Below, piece by piece: positions 8,579 through 16,799 of a stretch of DNA of 64,000 nt (position 1 is the stretch's first letter; each line of letters starts with the position of its first letter). Location: the NCBI RefSeq assembly GCF_003946915.1, contig NZ_RPOC01000022.1, positions 1 to 64,000 on the forward strand. Reading direction: 5' to 3'. Both the position numbers and the translations under genes were made by a program. The notes beneath the pieces were generated by a model that was not told where the DNA came from, did not search any database, and saw nothing but the letters and a program-made list of their open reading frames with translations. The stretch comes from Flavobacterium ustbae (GTDB lineage Bacteria > Bacteroidota > Bacteroidia > Flavobacteriales > Flavobacteriaceae).

Positions 8579-9415
8579 ATGCAGAACAACTTACTAGGCG
8601 TGTTAAAAGAGCACGAAAACAAATTATTAGCGATATGGTCTCAAATTCTTTTAGAAAGCGGATCTGGCGATGGTGCAATGGAAGAAGAAGAGTCAAAAGA
8701 ATTTGCTTCACTATTTTTAAACGCATTAGCTAAGTCAGATGATAATGATACGCACGAATTTGAAAAAGTTCAAGATCTGATTGTTGGAATTTCTTCTTCA
8801 AGAGGTAAACGCGGGTTTTCGCCAAGAGAAAATGCACAGTACCTAATTTCTTTTAAAGAAGCTTGCTCTAAAATATTATCTGAGTTAATCACAGATCCTG
8901 CAACACTTTATGATGCTAATCTAAAATTAAATGCAATCTTAGATGACATGACGATTATGACTTTTGAAGCATTTATGCGAGGAAGAGAAGACATTATATC
9001 AAGACAAGTAGATGAAATCAGCGAAATTTCAACTCCTGTAATAACAGTTTGGGAAGGTATTGTTGCTTTACCAATTATTGGAACACTAGATAGCTCTCGT
9101 ACACAAGTAGTAATGGAGAGTCTTTTACAGCAGATTGTGGATACTGGTAGTTCTATCGCTATTTTGGATATTTCGGGTGTTCCTGCCGTAGATTCTCTAG
9201 TGGCACAGCACCTTATTAAAACAGTGAGTGCAACACGTTTAATGGGAGCAGAATGCATCATTAGTGGTATTCGACCAGAAATTGCACAAACGGTAGTACA
9301 TTTAGGAATCGACCTTAGTGGCATTACCACAAAAGCATCTCTTGCGAGTGCATTACAAACAGCTTTCGATATGCTTCAGTTAGCTGTTGTAAAAAGAAAG
9401 AAAATTGTAGAATAA
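8579..9415 (+). CDS. RsbR-like stressosome co-antagonist (RsbRD_N + STAS)
   Basis: A 278-residue protein. The N-terminal half (about 1-145) is helical, in the style of RsbRD sensor domains ('ENKLLAIWSQILLES...'), and the C-terminal half (about 155-270) is a STAS domain. The STAS loop 'DISGVPAVDSLVAQHL' holds the serine equivalent to the phosphorylated Thr171 of Bacillus RsbR. 'GITTKASLASAL' sits where RsbR carries Thr205. By analogy it builds the stressosome shell with the RsbS-like protein and is phosphorylated by the RsbT-like kinase. The ATG at 8579 is chosen over TTG 8549 because the latter overlaps a promoter box. Four downstream genes follow closely. Confidence 0.87.
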   Translation: MQNNLLGVLKEHENKLLAIWSQILLESGSGDGAMEEEESKEFASLFLNALAKSDDNDTHEFEKVQDLIVGISSSRGKRGFSPRENAQYLISFKEACSKILSELITDPATLYDANLKLNAILDDMTIMTFEAFMRGREDIISRQVDEISEISTPVITVWEGIVALPIIGTLDSSRTQVVMESLLQQIVDTGSSIAILDISGVPAVDSLVAQHLIKTVSATRLMGAECIISGIRPEIAQTVVHLGIDLSGITTKASLASALQTAFDMLQLAVVKRKKIVE

Positions 9416-9433
9416 AGATTATAAGTTTTTTTT

Positions 9434-9832
9434 ATGGAAAGAATTCCTATACTAAAAATGGGAGATTTTCTGCTTGTAACCATACAGGTAGATTTATATG
9501 ATCAGCTGGCAGAAAATCTTGAATCAGACTTAATAAACACCATTAGCAAACATAGTTCAAAAGGTGTCTTGATTGACATCTCAGCCGTTTCTATTATAGA
9601 CTCTTTTATGGGACGCATATTAGGAAACATCGCTGTTATGTCAAAAATACTTGATGCACAAACCGTCGTTGTTGGAATGCAGCCTGCAGTTGCGATAACA
9701 TTGGTTGAACTAGGGCTTTCTCTAAATGGGGTCTTAAGTGCCCTAAATGTAGAAAGAGGAATGGATTTACTTCGCTCAAGAATGCACACAAGCGATAACG
9801 AAGAGCTGGAGTATGACGACGATAACGAATAA
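9434..9832 (+). CDS. rsbS: RsbS-like STAS antagonist
   Basis: A 132-residue single STAS domain. The phosphorylation loop 'IDISAVSIIDSFMGRIL' contains the serine corresponding to Ser59 of RsbS. It also has the RsbS hallmark 'VVVGMQPAVAITLVELG'. In Bacillus, RsbS sequesters the kinase RsbT in the stressosome until phosphorylated. The C-terminus carries an acidic tail (EELEYDDDNE). The coding region overlaps the start of the RsbT-like gene by 20 bases, implying translational coupling. Confidence 0.88.
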   Translation: MERIPILKMGDFLLVTIQVDLYDQLAENLESDLINTISKHSSKGVLIDISAVSIIDSFMGRILGNIAVMSKILDAQTVVVGMQPAVAITLVELGLSLNGVLSALNVERGMDLLRSRMHTSDNEELEYDDDNE

Positions 9833-10229
9833 CAAAGAAGAATCCCTTATTGTAAGAGAACAGGATGTTGTGCCGTTACGCAATCGCGTTAAAGAATATG
9901 GCGTAAAGATTGGAATGAGTATTTTAAATCAGACCAAACTCATTACTGCCACTAGCGAACTTGTGCGTAATCTGCTCAAATATGGCGGAGGCGGAAAAGT
10001 CATTATCGAATCTGTCAGTAAAGGAAGAGAGAATGGCGTACGTGTTACTTTTATTGATAAGGGTCCGGGAATAGCCGATATTGAATTGGCTATGAAAGAC
10101 GGCTATAGTACAGGAAAAAGTCTAGGATTAGGCTTGCCCGGAACAAAAAGACTTGTCAATGAATTTGACATTAAATCAGAACTAGGAAACGGCACAACCG
10201 TTACTATAACAAAATGGAAAAATGGATAA
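9813..10229 (+). CDS. rsbT: RsbT-like serine/threonine switch kinase
   Basis: A 138-residue GHKL-type ATPase kinase. The N box 'TSELVRNLLKY', the G1 box 'DKGPGI' and the G2-like 'GKSLGLGLPG' are intact, so it should bind ATP and phosphorylate the RsbR/RsbS STAS serines. In Bacillus, released RsbT activates the RsbU phosphatase. No RsbU is visible here, but a phosphatase with its own RsbT-like domain is the next gene, overlapping this one by 8 bases. The intact kinase is a good landmark for the module. Confidence 0.9.
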   Translation: MTTITNNKEESLIVREQDVVPLRNRVKEYGVKIGMSILNQTKLITATSELVRNLLKYGGGGKVIIESVSKGRENGVRVTFIDKGPGIADIELAMKDGYSTGKSLGLGLPGTKRLVNEFDIKSELGNGTTVTITKWKNG

Positions 10230-11235
10230 TACGTTTTCCACTTATAAAATCGATGACAGAAGTCTCATTGCTTTTATAAAAAGAGAAATACACAATCTTG
10301 CCCTTCAACTGGGTTTTACTCCACATAGAGCTGCAGAAACAGATATAATTGTTGCTGAACTTACTTCTAATCTAATAAAATATGCAAATGGCGGTGAAAT
10401 GCTTTACCGCGCACATTTAAATGGAGAATTTAGTGAAATCGAAATCTACTGCCTAGACAAAGGCGTAGGTTTTGATAATGTTGCAAAAATTATGAATGAT
10501 GGATATTCTTCTTCTAATACACTAGGACATGGTTTAGGCTCTATTAAAAGGCTTAGCAATGATTTTCAAATTTACTCTATCAAAAATTGGGGCTGCGTGC
10601 AATATGTAAGAATCTGTGAAAAACCAGAAATACAATTAATTCCTTTCAAAAGCGGACTTAATTATACTTCAATTGCTGTCAATTATCCAAGTGAAAAACT
10701 TTGCGGAGATGGGTATTATATAAAACAAAACAGCAAAGGTTTTCAGATATTTGTAGGCGATGGATTAGGTCACGGAGAAAGTGCCAACGAAGCAGTCGAA
10801 GCTGCAATTAAAGTTTTTAGGCAAACTATCGAGACCAATCCTACAGAAATTCTGAAAGATATTCATTCTAAAGTAAAAAAAACAAGAGGATTAGTTGCAA
10901 CAATAGCATCTGTCGATTACAAATCAGAATCCTGGAATATTTGCGGCATTGGTAATATTAATACCCGAATTTATAATGGGTTAGAAAACAAAACCTACAC
11001 TCCTTATAACGGAATTATCGGCCACAACATTCCGCGAACTTTAAATAACACTATTGTGCCTTATAAAAAGCATCAGATTATAATAATGCACAGCGACGGA
11101 TTACGCACTAGATGGAATTTAAATGATTTAAACGGCGTATTTAAACAAAGTCCCGGCATTATTGCATCGGCTCTTTATAAAGATAATGTTAGAGGCACAG
11201 ATGATGCAACAATTCTTGTGGGAAAAATAAATTAA
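10222..11235 (+). CDS. RsbT-like ATPase fused to SpoIIE/PP2C phosphatase
   Basis: A 337-residue two-domain protein. Residues about 5-130 repeat the RsbT-like fold ('AELTSNLIKYANGG', 'CLDKGVGF', 'NTLGHGLGSIKRL'). Residues about 145-335 are a SpoIIE-type PP2C domain with 'VGDGLGHGESA', 'MHSDGLRTRW' and 'GTDDATILV' metal motifs. The phosphatase half resembles RsbX, which dephosphorylates stressosome STAS proteins and resets the complex. Fusion to an ATPase domain with an intact N box suggests one protein that could both phosphorylate and dephosphorylate, or dock like RsbT. It overlaps rsbT by 8 bases and is followed by the kinase gene at 5 bases. Confidence 0.87.
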   Translation: MDNTFSTYKIDDRSLIAFIKREIHNLALQLGFTPHRAAETDIIVAELTSNLIKYANGGEMLYRAHLNGEFSEIEIYCLDKGVGFDNVAKIMNDGYSSSNTLGHGLGSIKRLSNDFQIYSIKNWGCVQYVRICEKPEIQLIPFKSGLNYTSIAVNYPSEKLCGDGYYIKQNSKGFQIFVGDGLGHGESANEAVEAAIKVFRQTIETNPTEILKDIHSKVKKTRGLVATIASVDYKSESWNICGIGNINTRIYNGLENKTYTPYNGIIGHNIPRTLNNTIVPYKKHQIIIMHSDGLRTRWNLNDLNGVFKQSPGIIASALYKDNVRGTDDATILVGKIN

Positions 11236-11240
11236 GGCGT

Positions 11241-12860
11241 ATGAAGGAGATTATACAAATAAATCTTGACAATGAAATGGACTTGATATTGGCCCATAAA
11301 CGATGTATGAAAATTGCCGAAATGTGCGGCATGGCATCTTCATTTCAAACAAGATTTTCTACAGCAGTCTCTGAAGTGGCCAGATGCGCTATCGCTAAAG
11401 GTAAAAATTCACTGCTGGTTTTGGGAGTTAATATTATTAAAGCTACTCAAAAAGAAATCATTGCCATAATTACAGATACAGAAGATTTAAAAAGTTCTTC
11501 TCCTGAGGCATTCAATTATGCGTCAAAAATTTCGGGTCATATTGATTATAAATATTCTAATAATCAATCTACTACCACAATAAGCCAGCCCATTTCATCG
11601 CCAAGTCTTCTTTCAGAAGCGAAGATAAAAACGCTGATTGACTATTTCAAATTTGAGCCGCCTTTGTCTCCTTATGATGAGATTAGAAAGAAAAACATTG
11701 AACTTATCGCGCTTTCAGAAAAATTGGCTGAAAGCGAAAACAAATACAAACAGTTAGCCAATACAATTCCGATTTTAATCTGTGTGATTAGCGATCGAAA
11801 TAATGTTTTATTGGTAAACGAATCTTTAGAAAATTATTTAGAAAGGCCTTTATTAGTTTTTGACCGTAAAACTTTAATCAATTTTATTCACCCAGAAGAT
11901 ATTGATTCTATTTTAGAAGGCTGGAATAGAGCCAAACAAAACAGATCTGATTTTTTGGGAGAAACCAGAATAAAAAACGGATCAAATTACATTTGGCATT
12001 TGGTTTCGATTATTCCAAACAATACCGAAAACGGAAGCTTTAATAGCTGGTTAGTCTATTTTGTCGATATCAATGCTCAGAAAATGATGGTTGAGACATT
12101 GAAAGACAATACCGAACTAAAACTTATTCAGCGTGAACTGGAGAGCGCCAACTCAAAACTTCGTTTTAAAAACAAAGAATTAGAGCAGTTTGCGTATATC
12201 GCCAGTCATGATCTACAAGAACCTCTAAGAAAAATTATGATTATGCTTTCTCGTGCCGGAGAGCATTTGAGCGAAGACCAGAAGAAAAAATATTATTTTG
12301 ACCGAATAACACTGGCAGCTGGAAGATTATCCAACTTAATTACCGATGTTCTCAATTATTCAAGAATTGATAATCAGGAACAATATTTTGAAGAAGTCGA
12401 TCTGAATGAAATTCTGATTGAAGTTTTGGGTGATTTAAGTCTGGTTATAGAAGAAAAGGATGCCGTAATTAGTGTACATCCGCTTCCTAAGGTTTCTGGA
12501 CTTGGAACGCAGCTTCGCCAATTATTCTACAATTTAATTAATAATGCTTTAAAATTTAATGCAACCCAACCTTCTGTAACGGTTTCTTACGAAGATCTTC
12601 CTATAGACGAAAATAAGCCAATGGGAGCTGAAAATTACGATACAATTGCAATTTCTGACAACGGAATTGGTATGGACAGCAAATATTCTAATAGAATCTT
12701 TGATATGTTTCAGCGTCTTCACGAGCGTGATCAATATGGAGGAAATGGTATTGGTTTGGCGCTATGCCGAAGAATTATTGAAAACCATAACGGAATAATC
12801 AATTTCAGCAGTAAACCTGGAGAAGGAACCACTTTTTGGATTTATTTTCCTAAAAGATAA
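11241..12860 (+). CDS. PAS sensor histidine kinase with degenerate RsbT-like N-terminus
   Basis: A 539-residue protein. Residues about 1-135 align by pattern with RsbT-like ATPases ('FSTAVSEVARCAIAKG'), but the N-box Asn is replaced by Cys and no clear G boxes remain, so this part is probably a docking pseudo-ATPase. A PAS domain follows (about 165-280), then a coiled stretch, a HisKA domain with 'ASHDLQEPLRKI' (His near residue 323) and an intact HATPase domain ('LFYNLINNALKF', 'SDNGIGM', 'GNGIGLALC'). It has no membrane segment, so it is cytoplasmic. It ends the stressosome operon and may be its output, but no response regulator is adjacent. Confidence 0.85.
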   Translation: MKEIIQINLDNEMDLILAHKRCMKIAEMCGMASSFQTRFSTAVSEVARCAIAKGKNSLLVLGVNIIKATQKEIIAIITDTEDLKSSSPEAFNYASKISGHIDYKYSNNQSTTTISQPISSPSLLSEAKIKTLIDYFKFEPPLSPYDEIRKKNIELIALSEKLAESENKYKQLANTIPILICVISDRNNVLLVNESLENYLERPLLVFDRKTLINFIHPEDIDSILEGWNRAKQNRSDFLGETRIKNGSNYIWHLVSIIPNNTENGSFNSWLVYFVDINAQKMMVETLKDNTELKLIQRELESANSKLRFKNKELEQFAYIASHDLQEPLRKIMIMLSRAGEHLSEDQKKKYYFDRITLAAGRLSNLITDVLNYSRIDNQEQYFEEVDLNEILIEVLGDLSLVIEEKDAVISVHPLPKVSGLGTQLRQLFYNLINNALKFNATQPSVTVSYEDLPIDENKPMGAENYDTIAISDNGIGMDSKYSNRIFDMFQRLHERDQYGGNGIGLALCRRIIENHNGIINFSSKPGEGTTFWIYFPKR

Positions 12861-12963
12861 TTATTTTTAGTCGTTGGTTGTCATTAGCTAAAAAAAAAAT
12901 GCAATTTCAGCAGATTAGATTTTGAACTATAACGAACAAAATTATTTCCTATTTTTTCGAAGA

Positions 12964-13257
12964 TTAAGAAAGTCCCTCTAATTGCCGAAAAACTGGAATT
13001 AGAGCTTTTCCTTTTTCTGTTAAAGAATATTCTATATGGAGTGGCTTCAATTTGATTGTTGTTTTTTCCAAAAGCCCTTCTTCTTCCAGTTCTTTCAAAG
13101 CTGTAGCCAAAGACTGTTTGTTTGAACCCTGAATTTGACGCAACAAATTATTAAACCGCAAAGGCGATTCTACAGCTAGGCGAAAAATCTCAGCCTTCCA
13201 TTTTCCAGATAAAATCTTAAGTAGTCTTTGTGCTGGACAAGTTTCTTTTTCTTCCAT
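12964..13257 (-). CDS. HxlR-family winged-helix regulator
   Basis: A 97-residue HxlR/DUF24 regulator, with the family opening 'CPAQRLLKILSGKWKAEIFRLA' and 'RFNNLLRQIQGSNKQSLATALKELEEEGLL' (recognition helix and wing). The cysteine before 'PAQ' is the position used for redox sensing in several family members, so thiol or aldehyde sensing is possible. It is divergent from a small membrane protein gene, with a candidate dyad operator between them. Confidence 0.88.
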   Translation of the reverse strand: MEEKETCPAQRLLKILSGKWKAEIFRLAVESPLRFNNLLRQIQGSNKQSLATALKELEEEGLLEKTTIKLKPLHIEYSLTEKGKALIPVFRQLEGLS

Positions 13258-13271
13258 AATTATTGCGGGTA

Positions 13272-13287
13272 GTCAAAAAAAATTGAC
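13272..13287. promoter_or_regulatory. Candidate operator for the HxlR regulator
   Basis: A short dyad, gtcaa-6-ttgac, sits 15 bases upstream of the HxlR start and in the divergent intergenic region. HxlR proteins often bind dyads near their own gene, but the arms are short and the spacer is poly-A. Confidence 0.25.
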
Positions 13288-13347
13288 CTATTGTTTTGGA
13301 AAGTTTTTTGATTAAAATTTGTTTTGATTCTAAAGTAAAAATATAAA

Positions 13348-13482
13348 ATGAAGGGAAGGAAACCAAGCGAAATAAGTACCGAAGAGCTTTTAAAAACGCA
13401 AAAAACGATTCATTCTACAATTAAGGTCTTAATTCTAATCGCTATCTTACTATTTATCATCATTGTATGTGTGATTCTTTAG
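13348..13482 (+). CDS. Small single-pass membrane protein (44 aa)
   Basis: A 44-residue frame starting MKGRKPSEISTEELLKTQKT and ending in a hydrophobic segment of about 18 residues ('VLILIAILLFIIIVCVIL'). It has a basic/polar N-terminus and one C-terminal membrane helix, so it is tail-anchored. It starts at ATG 13348 and ends at TAG 13480-13482. The gene is divergent from the HxlR regulator, which may control it. I do not recognise a family; the clear topology supports a real gene. Confidence 0.55.
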   Translation: MKGRKPSEISTEELLKTQKTIHSTIKVLILIAILLFIIIVCVIL

Positions 13483-13627
13483 CAAAATGAATTTTAAAAA
13501 TGTAATTATTTGTTCTTTTTTCAGAAGGAATTTTTTGCCGAAGAATTGAAATAAAAACTTAGAAATAAAATAAATAGCATTTCTTTTAAATTTAATTTTT
13601 CTTAACTGAAAGTATTTCAAAAAAAAT

Positions 13628-13635
13628 TAAATTTG
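13628..13635 (+). promoter_or_regulatory. -7 promoter box before the MscS gene
   Basis: TAAATTTG is a full match to TAnnTTTG. The predicted transcript start, near 13642, leaves a leader of about 20 bases before ATG 13661. Confidence 0.5.
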
Positions 13636-13660
13636 GCTTCCCTAAATAAGCCCTTAAATT

Positions 13661-16012
13661 ATGATTCAAAAAAAGACTTTGTATTTTTTTCCTCTATTTT
13701 TATTTCTTTTATTCTCGCAACTTAATTATGCTCAACAGCAAAAAACGGTCAAAAAAGAAAGCCGAGGCAAACTATTTAATGACACTACAGCCACAGATAG
13801 TGACTATTTAATGGCTATTGAAAAAGCTGGAGAAGTTCTAGAGTCAGCTTATAATGATATTGATTTTGCAGGTGATACCCGTCATCTCTTTGCCGAAATG
13901 AAACGTACTGAAAGTAAACTAAACTTAATTTTAGCTAGTTTAAAAGGAGCAAATCCGAATGTTCGAAACCAGTCTATGTATCGCGTTGTACTGCAAGAAA
14001 TTGAGCAAGAACTGGAAGAACAGAACAAATCAATTGATGCTCGAAATCTGAATCTTGAAAGCATAAAAAAACGCGTAATCGATCTTCGCAAAGACAAAAC
14101 ATTAATTACGCTGCTAAAGGATACTATTCGTCGTAAACAGTTTAAGAAAGAATTTGGAGATCTTAGAAAAAGATACGTCTCTACTGATAGTCTGATGACT
14201 CAAAACCAAACTACTTTAAACAACAAAAAGAGACTTACGGTACAGCGTAAAATTTCGGTTTCTAATGCTCTGGTAGCCGTTGAAGATAAACTGGAAAAAT
14301 CTGGAATCAATATTTTCAATAAAGAATATTCTTCTTTATGGCAGATAAGCGATTCTGCAGCCAAGAAAAAAGTAACGCATAATATAAAAGCAAAAATCAT
14401 AATTGAAGAGAATGTTGCGGCTTATTATCTAGGCTACAAAGCTAGCGGACTTATTACCTTATGTTTCTTTATGGGACTTTTGTTTTGGTATATTTCTCGA
14501 AACATCAAATATCTTAAAACAAACGGTTATGCCGAAAACCTGCAGCTCTTAAACTTTAAATATTTAAATCGAGGTGTTTTAATGCCTGTTCTCGTTATTG
14601 CATTAAATATTGCTGTAGTTACCAATTTGTATGCTCCTGCCCTATTTTTAGAATTAATTCAGCTTTTCCTGCTAGGAGTTTTAATTGTGCTTTTCAAAGA
14701 TCAGTGGTCTGGAGTTGCTATGAGAAACTGGCTTTTTCTATTAGGATTATTCTTTGCGCTTTGCTTTCTAGACTTATTCATTACCATCGGATTATTACAG
14801 CGATTAGCGTTTGTAGCGATCAATATTTTGGGAATTCGTTATGGATTAGTTCAGATTAAAACACTTAAAGAAGAACTTTATATAAAAGCCTTTTTTAAAT
14901 GGGCAACTATCATTTTTATTGGGTTAAATATTTTATCTATTCTATATAATTTATTCGGACGAGTTTCTCTTTCTAATATGTTAAGCCTTACCGCTTTTAT
15001 ATCGCTTACTCAAATTGTTGCTTTAAGTGTGCTTTTGAAAATTATTTTAGAGATTATCCTACTTCAAATTTACACCACTAGAGTAAAAAGAGGAATTGAA
15101 AAAATGTTTGATTACGAGAACTTATCTTATACATTAAAGAAACCTTTCATTATTGCAATCAGTTATATGTGGCTAATAGTGATTGCTTCAAATTTGAATA
15201 TTTGGGAATCGGTTCGAGCCTCTTTAACAAAACTACTAAGCCATCCAAATACGATTGGAAGTATTACGTTTACGCTGGGTAATATTGTTCTATTCTTTAT
15301 TATTATTTGGGCTGCCCATTTGCTACAAAAATATGTAGCGTATTTCTTTGGTGAAATCGACGATGAAAACGAAGAAAACATCAATAAAAGGCAGCATTCT
15401 AAATTGCTTATTACCCGATTGGTGGTTTTAATAAGTGGTTATCTGCTGGCTGTTGCAGCCTCAGGAATGCCTCTTGACAAACTGAGTATTCTTTTAGGAG
15501 CTTTAGGAGTTGGTGTCGGACTTGGACTTCAAAATGTGGTAAATAATTTTGTATCGGGTATTATCTTGATTTTTGACAAACCTATTCAGGTTGGTGATGT
15601 GGTCGAAATTAGTTCAGAATCTGGCCGTATAAAATCTATGGGACTTCGAACAACTAAAATTAATGCTCCAAACGGTGCCGAAATTATTATTCCTAACGGT
15701 AATTTATTATCTCAAAATATTACGAATTGGACCTATACAGACAATTTCAAATTGGTAGAAGTTACTTTTGAAATTAACGGAGAAACAGTTCCGGAAGAAA
15801 TTAATACAATCGTCAATGAAACACTTGCCAATCTTCCGTTGGTAAACAATTCAAAACCATCACAAATATACTATAGCTCTATTTCTGATGGAAAATATAA
15901 ACTTTTAATCAAGTTTTGGTGCAGTATTTACCGAACCGAAGAAACGATAAGTTCAGCAAGACAAGAACTCTATATCAGTTTCAAAAACAAAGGTTTAACA
16001 TTCTCCAGTTAA
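13661..16012 (+). CDS. Large MscS-family mechanosensitive channel
   Basis: A 783-residue protein with a signal peptide (MIQKKTLYFFPLFLFLLFSQ...AQ). A periplasmic coiled-coil-like region follows (about 45-240), then roughly ten hydrophobic segments (about 255-590). The C-terminal MscS core contains the pore helix 'GALGVGVGLGLQNVVNNFVSG' in part, and 'DKPIQVGDVVEI', 'TTKINAPNGAEIIIPNG' and 'NITNWTY' of the beta domain. The layout resembles the long MscK/MscM type with an extended periplasmic domain. It likely releases solutes on hypo-osmotic shock. It has its own promoter box and terminator, so it is monocistronic. Confidence 0.9.
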   Translation: MIQKKTLYFFPLFLFLLFSQLNYAQQQKTVKKESRGKLFNDTTATDSDYLMAIEKAGEVLESAYNDIDFAGDTRHLFAEMKRTESKLNLILASLKGANPNVRNQSMYRVVLQEIEQELEEQNKSIDARNLNLESIKKRVIDLRKDKTLITLLKDTIRRKQFKKEFGDLRKRYVSTDSLMTQNQTTLNNKKRLTVQRKISVSNALVAVEDKLEKSGINIFNKEYSSLWQISDSAAKKKVTHNIKAKIIIEENVAAYYLGYKASGLITLCFFMGLLFWYISRNIKYLKTNGYAENLQLLNFKYLNRGVLMPVLVIALNIAVVTNLYAPALFLELIQLFLLGVLIVLFKDQWSGVAMRNWLFLLGLFFALCFLDLFITIGLLQRLAFVAINILGIRYGLVQIKTLKEELYIKAFFKWATIIFIGLNILSILYNLFGRVSLSNMLSLTAFISLTQIVALSVLLKIILEIILLQIYTTRVKRGIEKMFDYENLSYTLKKPFIIAISYMWLIVIASNLNIWESVRASLTKLLSHPNTIGSITFTLGNIVLFFIIIWAAHLLQKYVAYFFGEIDDENEENINKRQHSKLLITRLVVLISGYLLAVAASGMPLDKLSILLGALGVGVGLGLQNVVNNFVSGIILIFDKPIQVGDVVEISSESGRIKSMGLRTTKINAPNGAEIIIPNGNLLSQNITNWTYTDNFKLVEVTFEINGETVPEEINTIVNETLANLPLVNNSKPSQIYYSSISDGKYKLLIKFWCSIYRTEETISSARQELYISFKNKGLTFSS

Positions 16013-16022
16013 AATATAACAG

Positions 16023-16052
16023 AAAAGGCGGTAATCAAATTTACCGCCTTTT
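16023..16052 (+). terminator. Intrinsic terminator after the MscS gene
   Basis: A 12-bp stem (aaaaggcggtaa / ttaccgcctttt) with a 6-base loop, followed by further T residues, starts 11 bases after the stop codon. Confidence 0.9.
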
Positions 16053-16223
16053 TTTATGATATTATTTCTCGTTTTTTTAAATTTTGGCATTAATATGTTA
16101 AATAATAACACTTTAGCAAAAACAGGTAAAAACCCCCGTACCCAGCACTTTGTTATAAAGTAATTTAGCATTGTAGTAAAACACTACGAAAACTAACATT
16201 AACTATTAAAAATCTTAAAAATT

Positions 16224-16781
16224 ATGGACGAATTGATTGGTGTAATTAAAATTTTTGCAGGAAATTTTGCTCCTAGAGGCTACATGTTTTGTCAAGGACA
16301 GCTATTGTCTATTGCACAAAACCAAACTTTGTTTTCAATTTTAGGCACTACTTATGGGGGAAATGGAACAACAAACTTTGCTTTACCAAATTTACAAGGT
16401 GTTGTACCTATTGGACAAGGAAACAGCAGATCTGGTCAAAATTATGCTTTAGGTCAAACAGCTGGTACAGAAACTACTACAATTCTGACAAGTAATATGC
16501 CACCACACGTGCATACTGGACCTGGAAAAATTTCTGTGAGCAGCGCAAATTCAACTGATTCTACGCCTGTGGCTGATGCTTCAATTGCTGTTCCAGGTTC
16601 TTTCGTATCAAGAGTATTTACACCAAGTTTAGGTTTTGCAACGTCAACACCAAGTGTGAATTTAAACAGCAATATTACCACCGCTGCTACTGGTCAAGGT
16701 CTTCCTATAAATAATATGCAACCTTACCTAGCCATAAATTATATTATCTGTGTTGAAGGTATATATCCATCAAGAAATTAA
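16224..16781 (+). CDS. Phage-tail-collar / microcystin-dependent-type protein
   Basis: A 185-residue protein. It has the tail-collar signature 'GEIKIFAGNFAPRGYMFCQGQLLSI' in variant form and 'NQTLFSILGTTYGGNGTTNFALPNLQG', and ends in 'NNMQPYLAINYIICVEG', which is diagnostic of the Mdp-like collar family. There is no signal peptide. Such proteins occur singly or in small sets in bacterial chromosomes and are thought to be tail-fibre-derived adhesin-like proteins; the function here is unknown. No other phage gene is nearby. It is convergent with the methyltransferase-like gene, with only 18 bases between stops. Confidence 0.85.
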   Translation: MDELIGVIKIFAGNFAPRGYMFCQGQLLSIAQNQTLFSILGTTYGGNGTTNFALPNLQGVVPIGQGNSRSGQNYALGQTAGTETTTILTSNMPPHVHTGPGKISVSSANSTDSTPVADASIAVPGSFVSRVFTPSLGFATSTPSVNLNSNITTAATGQGLPINNMQPYLAINYIICVEGIYPSRN

Positions 16782-16799
16782 TACCAAATTGTAATAGCA

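Noticed and set aside
8355..13257. A sigma factor or anti-sigma partner of the stressosome
   Set aside because: None was found; the only nearby regulator is the HxlR gene, on the opposite strand.
16224..16781. Tail-collar gene as evidence for a prophage
   Set aside because: No integrase, capsid, tail or lysis genes are nearby; lone Mdp-like genes are common in chromosomes.
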